From NCBI GenBank assembly GCA_026182355.1, contig JAPFBL010000370.1, forward strand, positions 1 to 64,000: 64,000 nucleotides of DNA. The letters are read 5' to 3'. Source of the stretch: Hermatobates lingyangjiaoensis. Its lineage: Eukaryota > Arthropoda > Insecta > Hemiptera > Hermatobatidae. The notes beneath the pieces are model-generated. The model worked only from the letters and a program-made list of their open reading frames with translations. It was not told the origin of the DNA and made no database searches. This document shows, one piece after another, positions 29,215-42,304 of the stretch (position 1 is the first letter of the stretch; the number at the start of each line of letters is the position of its first letter). A program made the position numbers and the translations under genes.

Positions 29215-29331
29215 CTTGATCTTTATACTTAATTCCTCCGTGGCTGCCAACTGATCAGAGTCTGTCAAAGACATTAATCGAATCTTGTCGAGTGCATCAG
29301 AAGCGTTTGAAATCAACTCTCGCAGGAAAAT
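29215..29331 (-). pseudogene. Single HSP90B1 (GRP94/endoplasmin) exon
   Basis: 117 bp with clean borders (ATTACAG before, AAG|GTTAGT after) and an open phase-0 frame: [20 protein letters not shown], then [14 protein letters not shown]. This is the N-terminal ATP-binding region of the ER-type HSP90 chaperone; the LTD..L..TEEL end fits GRP94 better than cytosolic HSP90. No neighbouring GRP94 exon is visible on either side within several kb, and the HECTD1-like exons lie downstream on the same strand. I therefore call it a relic, though very long introns in a live gene cannot be excluded. Confidence 0.7.
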
Positions 29332-29449
29332 CTGTAATATAAAGCCTTATTAGGAGAATAGCGTGCATAAACAAAAGTGCATTAAACAAGAAACAAACGT
29401 AAAAGGGTCAGTTGAGGCTTAACAGGTGTGAACTATCACTGAATGGTGA

Positions 29450-30240
29450 TCCTAGACCAGGCGTGGGGAACCTGCGGCCTTTTCAACTAAGAAATGTGGT
29501 CTTCGCTTCAAAATATTAAGAATTACAATTCTGGTAATAAAGATAAAAATATTCTGGCATCTAAGAAAGAAGACTATTTACCAACCATTACATGAAAAGT
29601 ATAAGCTTTGAGAAAATCATTTTCCTTAGTTAACAAAGGTGATAAACAAAGGCTACGAGGACACTAGTTGTGAACTATCGCGGAACGGTTACTCCGGTAT
29701 GCGGTGCTCTGCCGGAGCGGACAAAATATCACAGATAGAGCTTCAGGGATTTTCCCCTATAAGGAAAAGGAAGTTTGGAGACCATCCTCCGGAAGAGCAG
29801 AGGGTCCAAAAGCGCTAACTAGTGGGAACCTCCCACAAGTGCACCTGAGGACCTGAAGAAGGAGAAAGGAAGTACTTTCTCCCGAAACATAGGGAGCCTG
29901 AATGGACATTATCAATGATGGTTGGTGCAGATTCTGCAAAGAGGAAGAAACTCCGTTGCACCTGCTGATAACTTATAAGGCAACTTTGCTGCAGAGAGGC
30001 AGGTGCTTCGGGACACTCAACAAACCATAGAAAAACTTTTACTGCTGGAACCAGCAAAAGTGCTGAACTTCTTGGGGGCGTTGAAGCTAACTGCTGGGGT
30101 GCTTTAGTACAGAAGAGGGGAAGTACAATAGTTTTTTTTTCAAGACGCAGTGCTTTAGTCACCCTCAAATAATAAAAATAAAAAAAAAATCGCGGAATGG
30201 TGATCCTAGACCAAGCGTGGGGAACCTGTGGCCTTCTATA
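29450..30240 (+). repeat. Non-LTR (LINE) 3' fragment within hAT-like pieces
   Basis: 29890-30000 reads in a broken frame as WCRFCKEEETPLHLL, a Cys-x2-Cys-His knuckle like the C-terminal end of non-LTR retrotransposons. The region 29690-30130 resembles 62400-62740. Flanking phrases GGCGTGGGGAACCTGCGGCC (29460) and AAGCGTGGGGAACCTGTGGCC (30214) look like hAT ends in the same orientation. Confidence 0.5.
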
Positions 30241-30379
30241 GTTTTTGGAGAAAAATGTTTCAAAATATAAAGAATTACAATTATCATTGTAGGGTAAAAG
30301 GTTAATAAAATAGTATCCACATATAAATTTTTTTAATAGTATAAAGAAAGCGTTTCAAACACGTAGTATTCTTCCTCAG

Positions 30380-30755
30380 GGAGGAAATGATCAAACCACA
30401 AATGAAATGAGAAAACAAGACTAAGATCTTTCAACCGTAACAAGCGGTTGTCGTCAGAGTCAAACATCCAACTGAAACACTAGATGCACGACACATTTGG
30501 TGAGGGGTTGAGAAGAGTGGGAGGGAAGAGTGATATCTTAAAAGGTTGAAAGCGCAGGAAAGGACAAACGTCCAGAAAGGGATGTTAGGGGAAACAAAGG
30601 AGTACAGTAAGAAAAGAGTAAAAAACTATCCGCTAGCTGTCAACCCTCTTAGAAGGTTGGGTTTTTGACTCTGACGAAGACCGCTTGTTACGGTTGAAAG
30701 ATCATAGTCTTGTTTTCCCATTTCATATTGTAGTTTGATCATTGATAGAGAAGGA
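30380..30755. repeat. Penelope-like tail, inverted pair
   Basis: 30393-30655 is the reverse complement of the nuclease-end and tail sequence at about 27480-27790. 30656-30752 then returns to + orientation (TTTTTGACTCTGACGAAGAC, GTTACGGTTGAAAG). Two tails thus meet head to head. Confidence 0.65.
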
Positions 30756-31044
30756 AATAGAAGAAGATAAAAAAGAATAGCTACCTTTAGAGATTCTTCT
30801 TGGATAAACACCTGGTGTACATACTGGACTCCAAGAGTAAATATTTTCTATTTTCTCAGGTACAATGTGTATTCCCTTTGAGACAACTTGAAGATGTCCA
30901 TGCTCTGTCTATTACTTTCAAAGTGCCGTTCTGAAAACAAACGAATGACATCAGGCGCCAAACTTTCATGAATCTTATTACAAATATTAGTAATTAGAAT
31001 ATATGACTGTCTATAACAACGATAAAGCTACTATCAACAATACT

Positions 31045-31119
31045 AGTAATTGTCATGGATTGATCATTGATTTTTATTTCACGTGTTCATGTGAAATCTT
31101 TATATATATATATATAATA
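31045..31119 (+). repeat. Penelope-like tail end
   Basis: TGATTTTTATTTCACGTGTT, CATGTGAAATC and a TA run, the same ending as 27770-27800, directly next to the Helitron terminus. Confidence 0.55.
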
Positions 31120-31510
31120 CTAGCAAATGTACCCGTCTTTGACGGAATCAAAAATTCTATTATACTTGGTATTCCAACATATCAATTATAGTATTATACT
31201 AATACTATACTTAGAAATTATAGAATAGTAGAAAACACCATTATTAGTACAGTGTTAAACAAATGCCTCTGTATACACTACATTAGCTGTCTGTCCTTCA
31301 GGTTCATGGAAGAACAATCAGTTGAAACCTCTGACTATTGAGCAAGTAAACTACAGTTGACCATGTGAGAAAAACTTGGTTTCGCTAACTTGAATTCCTG
31401 CGTTAGATAAAGTCTCCCTTTGCGACTTAGTTAACGTCATTGCGAAATAGACTCTGAGGGGACCTTGCAATCATTTGAATGGAAACAGACTGTTTAGTCT
31501 GTTTCTGGAA
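31120..31510 (-). mobile_element. Helitron 3' end with Pif1-type helicase relic
   Basis: On the - strand a broken frame reads FAMTLTKSQRETLSNAGIQV, FFSHGQL and a late NVVYTEAF, the last motifs of Helitron Pif1-family helicases. After it lies a hairpin CCGTCAAAGACGG (31133-31145) and then the terminus CTAG (31123-31120) next to AT, as expected of Helitron 3' ends. Several stops are present. The 5' limit was not found. Confidence 0.72.
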
Positions 31511-32440
31511 ACAGACAGAGATCAAACATTTAATAACATAACGTCAATTTTATGTATGATTTGTATTAATTTTGACAAAATTGATAAAAAGTTAACTGAT
31601 AAATATAAAATGAAATTAATATGTAAGTCAATGGAATAAAATTAAGATTTTAACTGAAAAATATTGGATATTATTGAATAATTTTGATAGGTATTTGAAA
31701 GAAATTATTTACTAGTTGTTTCTTTTAAGATATTAGATATAATTATGTTGATTGAAACAAATTAAATAATATTTTGAATATGTGTATAGTTTATTCACAT
31801 TATAGTTCTATATTACTCGAAGGTAATGTAAGGAAAATAAAATTATACAAAATGTCTACTAACCTCAAAGATGTATATATGAGTATATTCTTCTTTTTTC
31901 TTATTTTTAAGTCTCATGCATTTATAAGAACTCGCAATAAAGTTAAAACATAACCAAAACTAAATAATTTCATTGGCACTATTACTTTTTATGTTGTAGA
32001 AATATTAACTTCATACTAAATGTGAAAAAAAAAAGACAAAACCGACGCCGTTAAGGTAGAAACAGAAAGTCATGAACGCTTGAAGGAAGCCATGATGGAT
32101 TTAAAGAAATAAATGAAGACCAATGATTGGTGGAACTGAATGTATATTTATTTGTTGTTGAATTTATTTATATTTAATTGTTTTCTTATCAAATACTTCG
32201 GAGAATTCTGTTATAAATAGTTAAAAAACGAATTAAAAAACATTATTTTTTTGGTTTAATTTTTATGTATTGCATTTATATTTCCTTGACTTTCCTCCTT
32301 CTCTAAGATGTCAACACTTATGGAGCACTTCTGAAAAGAAGACTTCAATCCTATCTTCCTTCTGAGTGGCTCACCTCTAATAATTTCAAATGCTTCTTTT
32401 ATAATGACCGTCTATTAATGATTCTAATTGAATTATATTT
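31511..32440. other. AT-rich interval, no gene seen
   Basis: Simple AT-rich sequence with no assignable coding sequence or repeat. Confidence 0.4.
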
Positions 32441-32442
32441 TT

Positions 32443-34084
32443 TACTTTACTATAAGTAAAGTATAGTGATCGTGAAAAAATTCGATCTCGAGATTTTGAA
32501 GGAATTACATGTTTTGAGGTCCCAGAAGTCGTTTTATGAAGTTTTTACGATGATGTCTGTGTGTGTGTGGGTGGGTGTGTGTGTGGGTGGGTGGGTGGGT
32601 GGGTGGGTGCGTGGGTGGGTGCGTGTGTTAGCATTGCTTGTTACCACGCTACGGTCCAGAATCTTTGATGGATCAAGTTGATATTTTACACAAAAATGGG
32701 CCCCATTTAGACGAAGATCCCTATTGTTTGGGAAGAATTATGCATGATGGGAAAGTCACTTTTTTTGCCAAAAACCGTTTTTTTTAAAACATTTTTTTCT
32801 CCTAAACTACTAACCCTAGAGTTTTGAGATTTTGACATTATCTTTGAGGTTACAAATGGAACAAACGAAAAATATATTCAGAATTTTAAAACAACAGGAA
32901 ATATTTTTTTTTCAATAAAATGTACAAATTTTGACTTATAAATCAATCTCAAACCTTGTGAGAGCGATACAAGCCATACTGTTTGACGGACAAGAATGAA
33001 ACTATGCCTGCAAATAGAACATTATATGGCAAATGAGTTGAGACATTTTTTTTTGAAATTACTTTCGCTAAAGGGGCGTTACAGTACGATTTGTGTTTTC
33101 AGAAAATGATTTTTTGACGCTAAACGGCTCGTTAAAAAATAATGAAAATTTGACCGAAAATGGAACAAAAAATTAGCAATTCACAAAAAAAAATTCATGA
33201 AGTTTCAATTACGGGAAAGAGCAATAACGATATAAAAACTGTTTGTTTATTCTAGACTAAGAGATCACCTGCTATACTTGTCGAATTTTTTGTATTTTTT
33301 TACATTGTTTACATTGACTTAGAAATTTTTTGAGCGAATGCACTGAGATAAAATTGATGTTTCTAATGGAAAAATGAAAATATATTATTTACTTATAAGA
33401 GATGTAAGAGGAATAATATTGTGCAGGTAAATGATAACACTCATTAAAAAAAAAATCGTATATATGTTATTTGACAAAGGGGAAGGAAAATGATCTTATT
33501 AAATACTAAGAAGCCATAAAATTCCCAGTATAATAATTCTGTTAAAAACCAAAAATGTAAAAGATAATTCAAAATTGAAATCTTTCGTTTAGAGATTAAT
33601 AACTGTAATTATCGTACATCTTTAATTAACAAATCACCTTAAAACAACATTTTCTTCGCTGTTTAAGAAGTTTTTCAGAGAAAAAAAGAGTATTTTACTG
33701 TTTCAAATTTGAAAATTTTACATTAATATTCAATGTAGAAGGATGTCAAGTAAACGATGTAAGAAATCTACTGGCTATTTGAACAATAGCCATGTTCTCT
33801 TGTAGGATACTATTTCGTTTCAAGAAATGTTCACTTTGGTTTTTCAAAAATGTTATTACTGCTGTAGTTATACTAATGAAATTATTTGCAAATAATAAAT
33901 TATTTGTGATGTACAAAAATAAGCTTATAAATTGATATGTCCTTCAATCACTATCTGTACTACCTCAGGAATCACAGGCTAATAATTATATCCCATTTAG
34001 ATGTTTACGTTATGCTTAAATGAGACGTTATGTTTTATATACTCAAGAAATTTGACATTAAGTTACTTATAGTAAAGTAGAGTG
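32443..34084. mobile_element. Unclassified non-coding repeat with short inverted ends
   Basis: The 17-bp end ACTTTACTATAAGTAA (about 32445-32460) recurs inverted at 34063-34080. No transposase is seen. A (GGGT)n stretch lies at about 32563-32632. A diverged second copy begins near 53215: TTTTACTATAAAAGTATA, and the shared phrase TCCTAAACTACTAACCCTAG at 32812 and 53323. A tail-like piece recurs at 56960-57110. It is probably a DNA transposon derivative. Confidence 0.5.
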
Positions 34085-34279
34085 TAGGCCACTCCAGATT
34101 TTTTTATTATTGTTTGTTTTTCTTTATTAACAATAAATATCTTTTCTGGGATATCTGGTAAATTTCACGTGTTGTGTTAACGCAGTCAATTTATTTTCTT
34201 GCCATGAAGTTTTCTTTGTGTTTCTCTACATATTCATTTATTAATTGTTTTTCTAAGTCTGTATTTAATGGTAGCATAG

Positions 34280-35745
34280 TATCTATGTGTTCGGAGATAA
34301 TCTAAAATAGTGTTAATTTTGTTGTAGAATGTATAGAGTTATTGTACACTAATAATGAATAGTGCATCCGCGTTTTTGTTTTGACAAACATATTTCATGA
34401 TCATATTCCTCTAATTTTGAGTTCGGTTCTTTTAAGTTGAATAACCATGGTAAAAATGTGTGATATGTTTGTATTTTAAATTTTCTACCGTAAAAATAGT
34501 CTGAAGTATTTCATAGCCCAAATTATCCCTAAGAGTTCTTGCTCTTTAGTCGCTTGATTTGTTTCTGAATCATTTAATGTTCTACCTGCATAAGCTATTG
34601 CAAATCTGCATCATCTTTTACTTGGTTTATTAATGCTGCTAATGCAAAGGTTATGAATTAAAAGGTTTAGAACAATCAGGGTATTGCAGTATAGGTTCAT
34701 TTGTAAGTTAATCTTTATACATTTTAACTATTCCTCATCATTAATGTAAATTTTTACTTTTCTCTTCAAGTAGTTAGTCATTGGCTTAAATAATGATACT
34801 AAGTCTTTTATAAATTTCCTGTAATAGGAAAGTAGCCAAAGGAAACCTTTTATTTCCTTTTGAGTTTTGGGAAGAGGATGATTTCCACATAACGGTTAAA
34901 ATAACCTTATCACGGTTAGGTTTTCTACCTTCTGGGATATCTACATGACCTATATATAATAGACTCTTTTCTCAGAAGTTCCGTTTTATCTAACTGGACT
35001 TTGACAGTCTTAATCTGTCGAAAGCCTGTTTCAACCTTGTTATATTTCAATATTCAATAACCTTGTTATTAAATACAATTATATCGTTCAAATAAACTGT
35101 CCTTTAAGAGGACATAATAGTCTAAAACGGATATAGGTTTTATTTTTCTTAAACTTTTGGCATCTTTACTTGTATTCCAATTAAACAGTACGTTTCAAGC
35201 TTTTCAACATATACTATTCCTTCTGAAATTTCAATTGCGTTAATTTCAATATTCAGTATATAGCCTTTGCTTTCTTTTAGAATTTTAACTTTTAGTTTAA
35301 TTAAGTACTTGTTCTGTATCCGGAAGTATAAGAATTGTGTTTTGTCTGTATTATTTGCTCTAATTGAATGTTGCTGTTAGTATTGTCTTTTCTGTTCCTA
35401 AATATTATGTGAATCTCTGTTTAGATGTAATCAATTTGTTGTTAAATAAATCTATTTTATCTTTTACTATTTTTTAATTATCTAGATCAATTAGTCTATG
35501 AAAGAATGAGTGGAATTTAAATAGATGATATTTGAGATTTAACTTTTACGTTTAGAAAATTTTTGAACTGTTAAGGGAATACTACATTTTTTAATAGAAT
35601 TTCCAAGAAGAGATGTGATTTTACAGGAGAATGATTCGATTAATCAGAAAAGTGTTTCTTCCCAATTATGGGGTTGATAAATGATTTTGGACTCCCGGTA
35701 TCAATTAATATTTTTATGTCTCTAAAGAGTAAGATGAAATAAGTC
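34280..35745 (-). pseudogene. Ty3/gypsy pol relic (protease, reverse transcriptase, RNase H)
   Basis: Read on the - strand from high to low coordinates: an aspartic protease start LIDTGSPKSFINP (about 35712-35672); reverse transcriptase remains YLNDIIVFN, then GHVDIPEGRKPNRDKV and YYRKFIKDLVSFKPMTNYL (about 35105-34755); and RNase H FAIAYAGRTLNDSE with ELLGIIWAMKYF (about 34605-34505). Order and motifs are those of Ty3/gypsy elements. Many stops and shifts; no long terminal repeats identified. Confidence 0.8.
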
Positions 35746-36004
35746 GATATGGTAAAGTTGTTTAAGTTCATTATTTGAGATGATTTGATGTGGAAGAGTT
35801 AAAAAACAAAGTTATTTTCGTGTTGTTTGGTTTCTATAGGTTTTTGTTTTTTGGGGTGTTTAAAATTAGTTTGTCAGTTTTCTAGAGTATACATGTGGCT
35901 TTTGGGTTTGAATTTATTTAGCAGTGTGGTTTGAGTGGAAACAGACATTGGTGTTGGTTTATAAGTGTTCGTTGAAGTTTGTATGTCAAACTGTTGTATG
36001 TTTT

Positions 36005-36137
36005 TTGTCAGAGTCAAAAACCCATCTGAAACGCTTGTTACGGTTGAAAGATCTTAGTCTTGTTTTCCCATTTCATATTGTGGTTTGATCATTGATTGTT
36101 GTTTCACATGTTTATGTGAAATCTTGTATATATATAG
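36005..36137 (+). repeat. Penelope-like tail copy
   Basis: TCAGAGTCAAAAACCC, then CGCTTGTTACGGTTGAAAGA and CATGTTTATGTGAAATC before a TA run; the middle part is shortened compared with 27670-27800. Confidence 0.65.
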
Positions 36138-36958
36138 GTAATTCACTATAAATATCAACATCTACAGTGCATCTAACGATAGATAGTGCACAATTCTAAT
36201 AATATACTATATCTAACTATATTATATGTAATTCACTAAAACTAATAATTTACTTCATAAATACTACATATATAGTACTTATATAGTATATATAAACCGT
36301 ATGGGCCAACGAAAACCCCAAAAAGTCAGCCATAGTCGAAGAAACTTTTTAACCCTTGGCGCTGACGCAAAGAACTCATCATCCCATTCTGTCATTAGTT
36401 CCTACCATGAGGGAATAACTGTATTAACTCAGATTTGCAGTAAGTTCAGATTTGAATTTATTATCAAACTCACAGATAATTAAATTGATCGAATGATTCT
36501 AATATAGAATCTTTTTTTTTTTGATGTTGATGAAATCTTCGACGAAAGGAGGTTGCTAAAATTGGGATAAAAGGTAGAGTGTTAACATTCTCCAGAGTGA
36601 CGAAAAAAATTAAAAAAGAAAGCACTAATTTGCTTACATATTTATTTGAAAAACAGGATAGTTTAAAATAAAGATATCCATTGCTCAATCAACTTCGATT
36701 GGCGTGATTATTTCCAAAAGTTTAAAATTTTATTTATTAAGTATTCATTGTGAAAACTATTACGTTTAAATTTTATTATTAATCTGTTTAATATTATGAA
36801 TAAGGTCAATATTTTGTTATGGAAAGTGTTGAATTAATGTGAAAATTAGTTCAGTTGTAGTGGCAACCCTGGATGTATTTACGGAAGGTTTGTTTACGAT
36901 ATGTTGTGAATAAGGTTTCTTTGGTAGTTTTTTCTTAAGTATTTACTGTTTAGTTAAT

Positions 36959-37036
36959 ATGAGTTCAAATAACGTTTCATCTGTTGACACAAGAGCAGAA
37001 TTAGCTGAACTCGTTAAAAGAAAAGCTGAAATAGCG
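36959..37036 (+). CDS. MEAF6: MEAF6, exon 1 (coding part)
   Basis: MEAF6 (Eaf6) is a small nuclear subunit shared by NuA4/TIP60, HBO1 and MOZ/MORF histone acetyltransferase complexes. This exon encodes the first 26 residues, including RAELAELVKRKAEIA, the conserved start of the coiled-coil region. It ends at GCG|GTATAT in phase 0. The ATG is the first in frame and the residues before the conserved block are variable in the family. Confidence 0.92.
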
Positions 37037-37104
37037 GTATATATCTTTCTTCTGAGGAACCTTAATTGCAATTTGTAAGAAAATTATATTATGAACTGTT
37101 TCAG

Positions 37105-37308
37105 GAGACTTTAGCCAATCTTGAAAGACAGATATACGCTTTTGAGGGGAGTTACTTAGAAGATACACAATTATACGGAAATATCATTAGAGGTTGGGAT
37201 AGATATTTAAGTAGTAACAAATTAACCAATAGCAAAGCAGACAAAAGAAACCTGAAATTTAAAGAAGCTGAAAGATTATTTTCTAAGTCATCGATAACCA
37301 GTATGGCT
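37105..37308 (+). CDS. MEAF6: MEAF6, exon 2
   Basis: 204 bp after TTTCAG, phase 0 at both ends, encoding [20 protein letters not shown] and [12 protein letters not shown], then [18 protein letters not shown]. This is the nearly invariant core that binds the scaffold (BRPF/EPC-type) subunits. The donor is GCT|GTAAGT. The sequence is intact, in contrast to the broken HECTD1 and GRP94 exons nearby. Confidence 0.95.
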
Positions 37309-38410
37309 GTAAGTTTTCATAATATTTTACTTAGTTGAGTTACTACTAAAAGGATTTTCTTTTTGAATGATTATTTGGGTATCTATAAATGTAAACAATA
37401 TTGTGTGTACACTTAGAATTGTATTTCATAATATACCAGTTTTGTTTTAAAGGTGCTATGTAAACATCAAATAAAATACTACTTTCATTTAGCTTCTTTA
37501 GGTAACTTTAGTTGTAACTTTAGCTTAAGTGGTAATTATCAATGGTTTCCAGGCTTAGGGTTCTAAACTTTTTTTTCACTATCGTTCTGAACTTTGCTTA
37601 TATTAGAAATAACTGTGCAGAGTCTATGTTGTATTACCAGTTAAAAGTATAATTCTGTTACCTTAGTTCTAAAGATCCCTGCCTCAATATAACGAAACAT
37701 AGTTTAAAACAGCCTTTGTCTTACATCGTACGTTGATTTTTTGGATTCTAATCAGTTCAGGATATTATTCTTCAAGATTAACTTCTAATCATATTCTTTA
37801 TTTGTTTATAGTATTTTTAAACTTAAAAGATGTTTTAATGACATTCAGTATGTAATAAGTGGGAATTGTTAATAGATATTAATGATTGTTTCTTTCATGG
37901 AACAGAGGGAGTTTACGAGCCCCAGAGTTGACAAATCAACAATGGCCAAAATGTTTATAAAACTAATTTTTTTTTAATAATTTCAAAATGTAAACATGGA
38001 TGGATTTTGTTGTAATTGATAGTTGCAGGTAAATAATGTCTATTTATTTGACTCAAAGAAGTGTTTCGTCTTCTCCCAAACCAGGAATATAGCAAGAACT
38101 AATTAAACTTATATTGATTCAATAAAGTTATATTGAAAGAAACATTACTGCAATATAAGTATGAGTTGCCATTTAAGAAAAAGAAATGACTCCAAAATCC
38201 CTACTGGAGACTAGGGAAACCCTTATAACCTCTGTGTAAAGGTCCGTCTCTGTAAACGCTGGGACTCGTAAAGTACACTCTAGCCGAATTTTGAACAGTA
38301 ATTTGTGTAAATTCTTTATAAAAAAAAAACTAGTATAGTGATTCTTAAAGCTACTTCTGTATTCACTTCTTCTGTTTTGCTTTCCTTTCACTAATCTTCT
38401 GTCTTTGTAG
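37309..38410 (+). other. MEAF6 intron 2
   Basis: 1.1 kb between exons 2 and 3, AT-rich, no repeat or gene recognised. Confidence 0.75.
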
Positions 38411-38444
38411 GCTGTCAGTGGTCTCGTAGATTGCCAGGATAAAG
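38411..38444 (+). CDS. MEAF6: MEAF6, exon 3 (34 bp)
   Basis: A small exon after TTTGTAG encodes AVSGLVDCQDK, matching the Ala-Val-Ser...Gln-Asp block that follows the core in other animals. It ends AAAG|GTTTGT in phase 1, which agrees with the next exon. Confidence 0.8.
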
Positions 38445-40407
38445 GTTTGTTGTCAGATTAAGCTATATATTGAAATCAATGTTATTTGTTTCTGTCTTCA
38501 GTTAAAGTTTATTCTACAGGGATATTATTTACATATTCTGTTCTTATTTTTGTTTAATAAAGAATGATTTACATTTTTCCTTTTTCTTAACTTTTTCTAC
38601 ATTTCATTCTTCTTGCATGCTATGTTAAAAGGGAGTTTATTTATCTCGACCGTGATTATATTTACTAAAAGAACAAAAAATTGAAATAAATATTTCAGAA
38701 ATCACTTTGAATTATATAAAAGTGTACAACAATTAATAGATAACACAAACATTTCTATAAGCCAAACTTAAATGAATAAAAATAAATATTATAAAAAACT
38801 AACTAGTTTTTGACATTTGTTTAATAATTTCACTCTTATTATAAATTCAAATTTTTTTTTGTTTCAAAAATGAAACAATGGATTACTTGTATTAATCATC
38901 ATTTATTTCTATAGTAATGTTTATTCTAAAAAGAGCTGCAGAGATAAAATCTTAATTATAATTTAACTAGGCCAATTTTTAAATAACTGGGTAGTTCTAA
39001 TTGAGTGAATTTTAACGTGGATACTGCTTTAACATTTAATGGTATAAAATTCTTTTTGATATTTTTACTATCCATCTATATACTCATAATTATTGTCTAA
39101 TACATTCAATTTTGTTCGATTTCAATTAAAACGACTTCCCCTAATTTTTTCAATGTTGATATTATCTTATTATAAACTTGGGATTATTTCTCCAATTGGT
39201 TTAAAAAAAAAAATGGTGTCCTTATCGGTTAACGGGAAGCTTTAACAAATGAAATAGCAAAATATAAATGAATATGTAACAAAAACAGGAATATTTTGTA
39301 TATCCTTTTTTCTAGTATATAAATTCTAGTAGGGTTATTTTATATAACAAAGTTATTTTCATTTTGTATTGATTTAATAACCTTTTTTAAATTGTTTGTC
39401 TCTCGTTAAACGATAAGTACCAAAAATAGAATAACTATGTTATAGGGAAAAATGTAAAATACTTGTGGGTGACTCAAACAAAATAATTTATACTCACCTT
39501 ATAACTCTGCTTAAAACTCTCAAATTTAGATACGAAAAGGTCATTTAAACGTATTGTAAATATTGATTTATACCAGAAATCTTATGGATTAATTATATTT
39601 CATAATAATTATATGATATATGATGATTCATTTTGAAGTTGTTTTCAAAAAATGGACTTAATCTGTAAAAATAAATGGCTTTACAACACTGCGAAGTAAA
39701 GAAATCAAGTTTAGTATAATTAGTTTTGTCTAAATAAACTTGCATCACTGTTGAGTTTGATGACTGGCATATAGTTATTCCAGTTGTCGCTCTTGTTTCA
39801 GATATTATGAATATATCTGTTTTATAGAAACGGTTCTTTATACCATGAGACTTTGCAAAAATAGTAAATCATATGACAAAACATAAATATATTTTAACAA
39901 ATTGAAATTGTGAATAGGAACTCAAGCAGTCACATAAAAACTACACTTCAACTGAACATTAATTTATACTTTGCTAAAGGGGTTTCGTCTACCAAAAATT
40001 GTAAACCTTATTTCCGCTTCTTGATTGATGTAACTTAAAAATAAAAAAAAATATGTATTGCTTAGTAGTTTATTTGTAGTTGTTTGAAAGTAGTTTAGTT
40101 TTCCTGAATATAGAATGGCTGATGATTTAATTTGTGCTTTTAGTTGTAAAAACTTTAGGGAATTTAATCAATCAGTGTTATCTGTACTGCGTTTATTTTA
40201 TTTTAAGTCAATTAATAATTGAAATGTGTATTCGTCATTGTACCTTTTAAGTGTGATTCATAAAACGAAAAATTTAACAGAAACCTATCCTTTTGAATGA
40301 ATTTTATCCTCTTAAGGTTTAATTGTATGAAAAAATTAAACAAAAAAGTTACTGTTCTGTTTTTTATTGTGCGTAAATTTGTTTTGTTTATTTTCTTTTA
40401 TAATATT

Positions 40408-40700
40408 ATGGCGCCAGGGTAGCCCAGTGGCGAAGTTCTGGCCTCTGAATTGATAGATCCGAGGTTCAATACCCACTCTGGTCCTTGATTTATTCACGCG
40501 GTTCCTCGGAGAGTATGTTAAACCGTCAGTCCTCCAAGCCTTTACTATGTCATGTACTCGTTAAAGATCTCTACTCTAAATAAACTGGAGTTAGGCAACA
40601 TTTAGAACTCCCTATGTAGAATCAATCTTCATTGTGTGCTATCCAAAAGGGCCATTGTTCTGCCTACATGTGGTCTTGTCGCATTGCCATTATAGTATTA
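40408..40700 (+). repeat. tRNA-derived SINE
   Basis: The head has a polymerase III A box-like TAGCCCAGTGGC and B box GGTTCAATACC. The body CACGCGGTTCCTCGGAGAG, GACGTTAA-like AACCGTCAG and ACTCTAAATAAACTGGAGTT is shared in part with 61055-61375. Confidence 0.8.
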
Positions 40701-41044
40701 GAAATTTTCAAATATGAAATGTAGCTTTAATGCTTACCATTGATTTGGTTACCGTTTTAAATTTAATAAGAGCACTCAAAGACGCTCTTTTGTATTGCCC
40801 ACGAGACCCAAAGTTAGTAAATTTCAGCTCATTATCCATTGTTTAAACTTAAGTATATTTCAGTAATATATATAAGAAGTCTAAACCACAAGAAAAAAGA
40901 AAAACAAAAGAAATAAATGCTCTGAGGTCTTTCACTTTATGTCATCAGAGAGGAAAAGGAAGTAAGAAAAAAAAAGTCCTTTTTTGGTTCGGACTTGATT
41001 AATTGCATCACGTGTTTATTTTTGATTTTTCTGCATATATATAT

Positions 41045-41480
41045 AAATTGATATAAGTATCGACCATGGAATAGAAAACAAAACTAAAGTTTATCGGGAC
41101 TCGGTCAGTTCTTCAGGTTCAAATTAAACTCTGATTGCCAACGTTTAAATAAAGACCGGAACGTTAGCAATGAGAGTTTAATTTGAACCTGAAGAACTGA
41201 CCGAGTCCCGATAAACTTTAGTTTTATATATATATATATATATATATTTTAAAAATATATATCAATACATATCAATTTTTCAAAAATTGACCGAATCCCG
41301 ATTAGAGAACACATCTATTCTATCAAACGGTCGATATATTATTGAATCTGCTATATATATATGTATATGAATTAAAAAATTTTAGAAACACGAATGAAAA
41401 ACAGAAATCAGGACTGGCATTCAATATTTCGACCCTTTTAACGGTCGTCCTCAGGAGAGGAAGTGGAGTGGCTAGAAGAC
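41045..41480. repeat. Penelope-related foldbacks
   Basis: 41079-41150 (AAACTAAAGTTTATCGGGAC and on) returns reverse-complemented at about 41155-41225 before a TA run. At about 41418-41465 the - strand shows CTGAGGACGACCGTTAAAAG, then GGTCGAAA, the tail motif in another family. Confidence 0.65.
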
Positions 41481-42304
41481 GAAAGTCAACTCATATATAT
41501 GTACATATGATCAATCCATAATATGAAATGTTGAGATTCTGGAACATTTTCATCATAGACTTGATGTGATGGTTTCAAATTACTTTCGAAAAACTCAAAT
41601 GTTATATGTAATATTGAATAGCTACTTTACAATCACAATACATTGTAAGCTAATATTTGAGCTCATTGATTTAAAATAGAATGATTTAAAATAATGTTTA
41701 ATATGTCATATAAATGTATTAATACATTAATGATATATTGGTCCGTTACTTCTCAGGTGTTTAGCACCAACGTAAACTTAAAACAATCCTTTGATGAGGT
41801 TTACCTGATATCTTTTACTTTTAGTTTTCATGAAATACTTTATGTATTCTAAATAAACACATAATAATTATCAAAAATAACGAATATTTAGGTAATTCTT
41901 TTTTTATGATGAAAATAATATACTATATAAGTCAAGTTTATTAACATTTCTTCTAAGATCAAGAAAAACCTGCATTGAATTCATCTTGAATTTAATTGAT
42001 CTTCAAGATTCTGAAAACTTCTTTCAAGACTAAGACTTTTTTCTTACTCTTTCCTCCTTCCTAAAGGAAAGTATATTTACTCTCATTTAAATATTCTAAT
42101 TATGATTTTCAATAACATGTTAACTCTTTCATAATGTCTTGAATATAACAGTTAACATTCTTTTATCGTTTTATTAATATTTCCATAATGGGAAAAGTAT
42201 TTTTTTTTTTTAGATTAATTTATGAGGTTGACAATATGTTGTTTTTATTACTTGTGCAATTTGTTATAGTGCAGTATTTACTTATATTGTGGGATTTCAA
42301 GAAT

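Noticed and set aside
30785..30932. Possible further GRP94 exon
   Set aside because: Acceptor-like and donor-like borders are present, but no reading frame matches the segment expected before the exon at 29215-29331, and stops occur.
40408..40480. tRNA gene
   Set aside because: A and B boxes are present but the body continues as a SINE shared with 61050-61376, and the cloverleaf is not intact.
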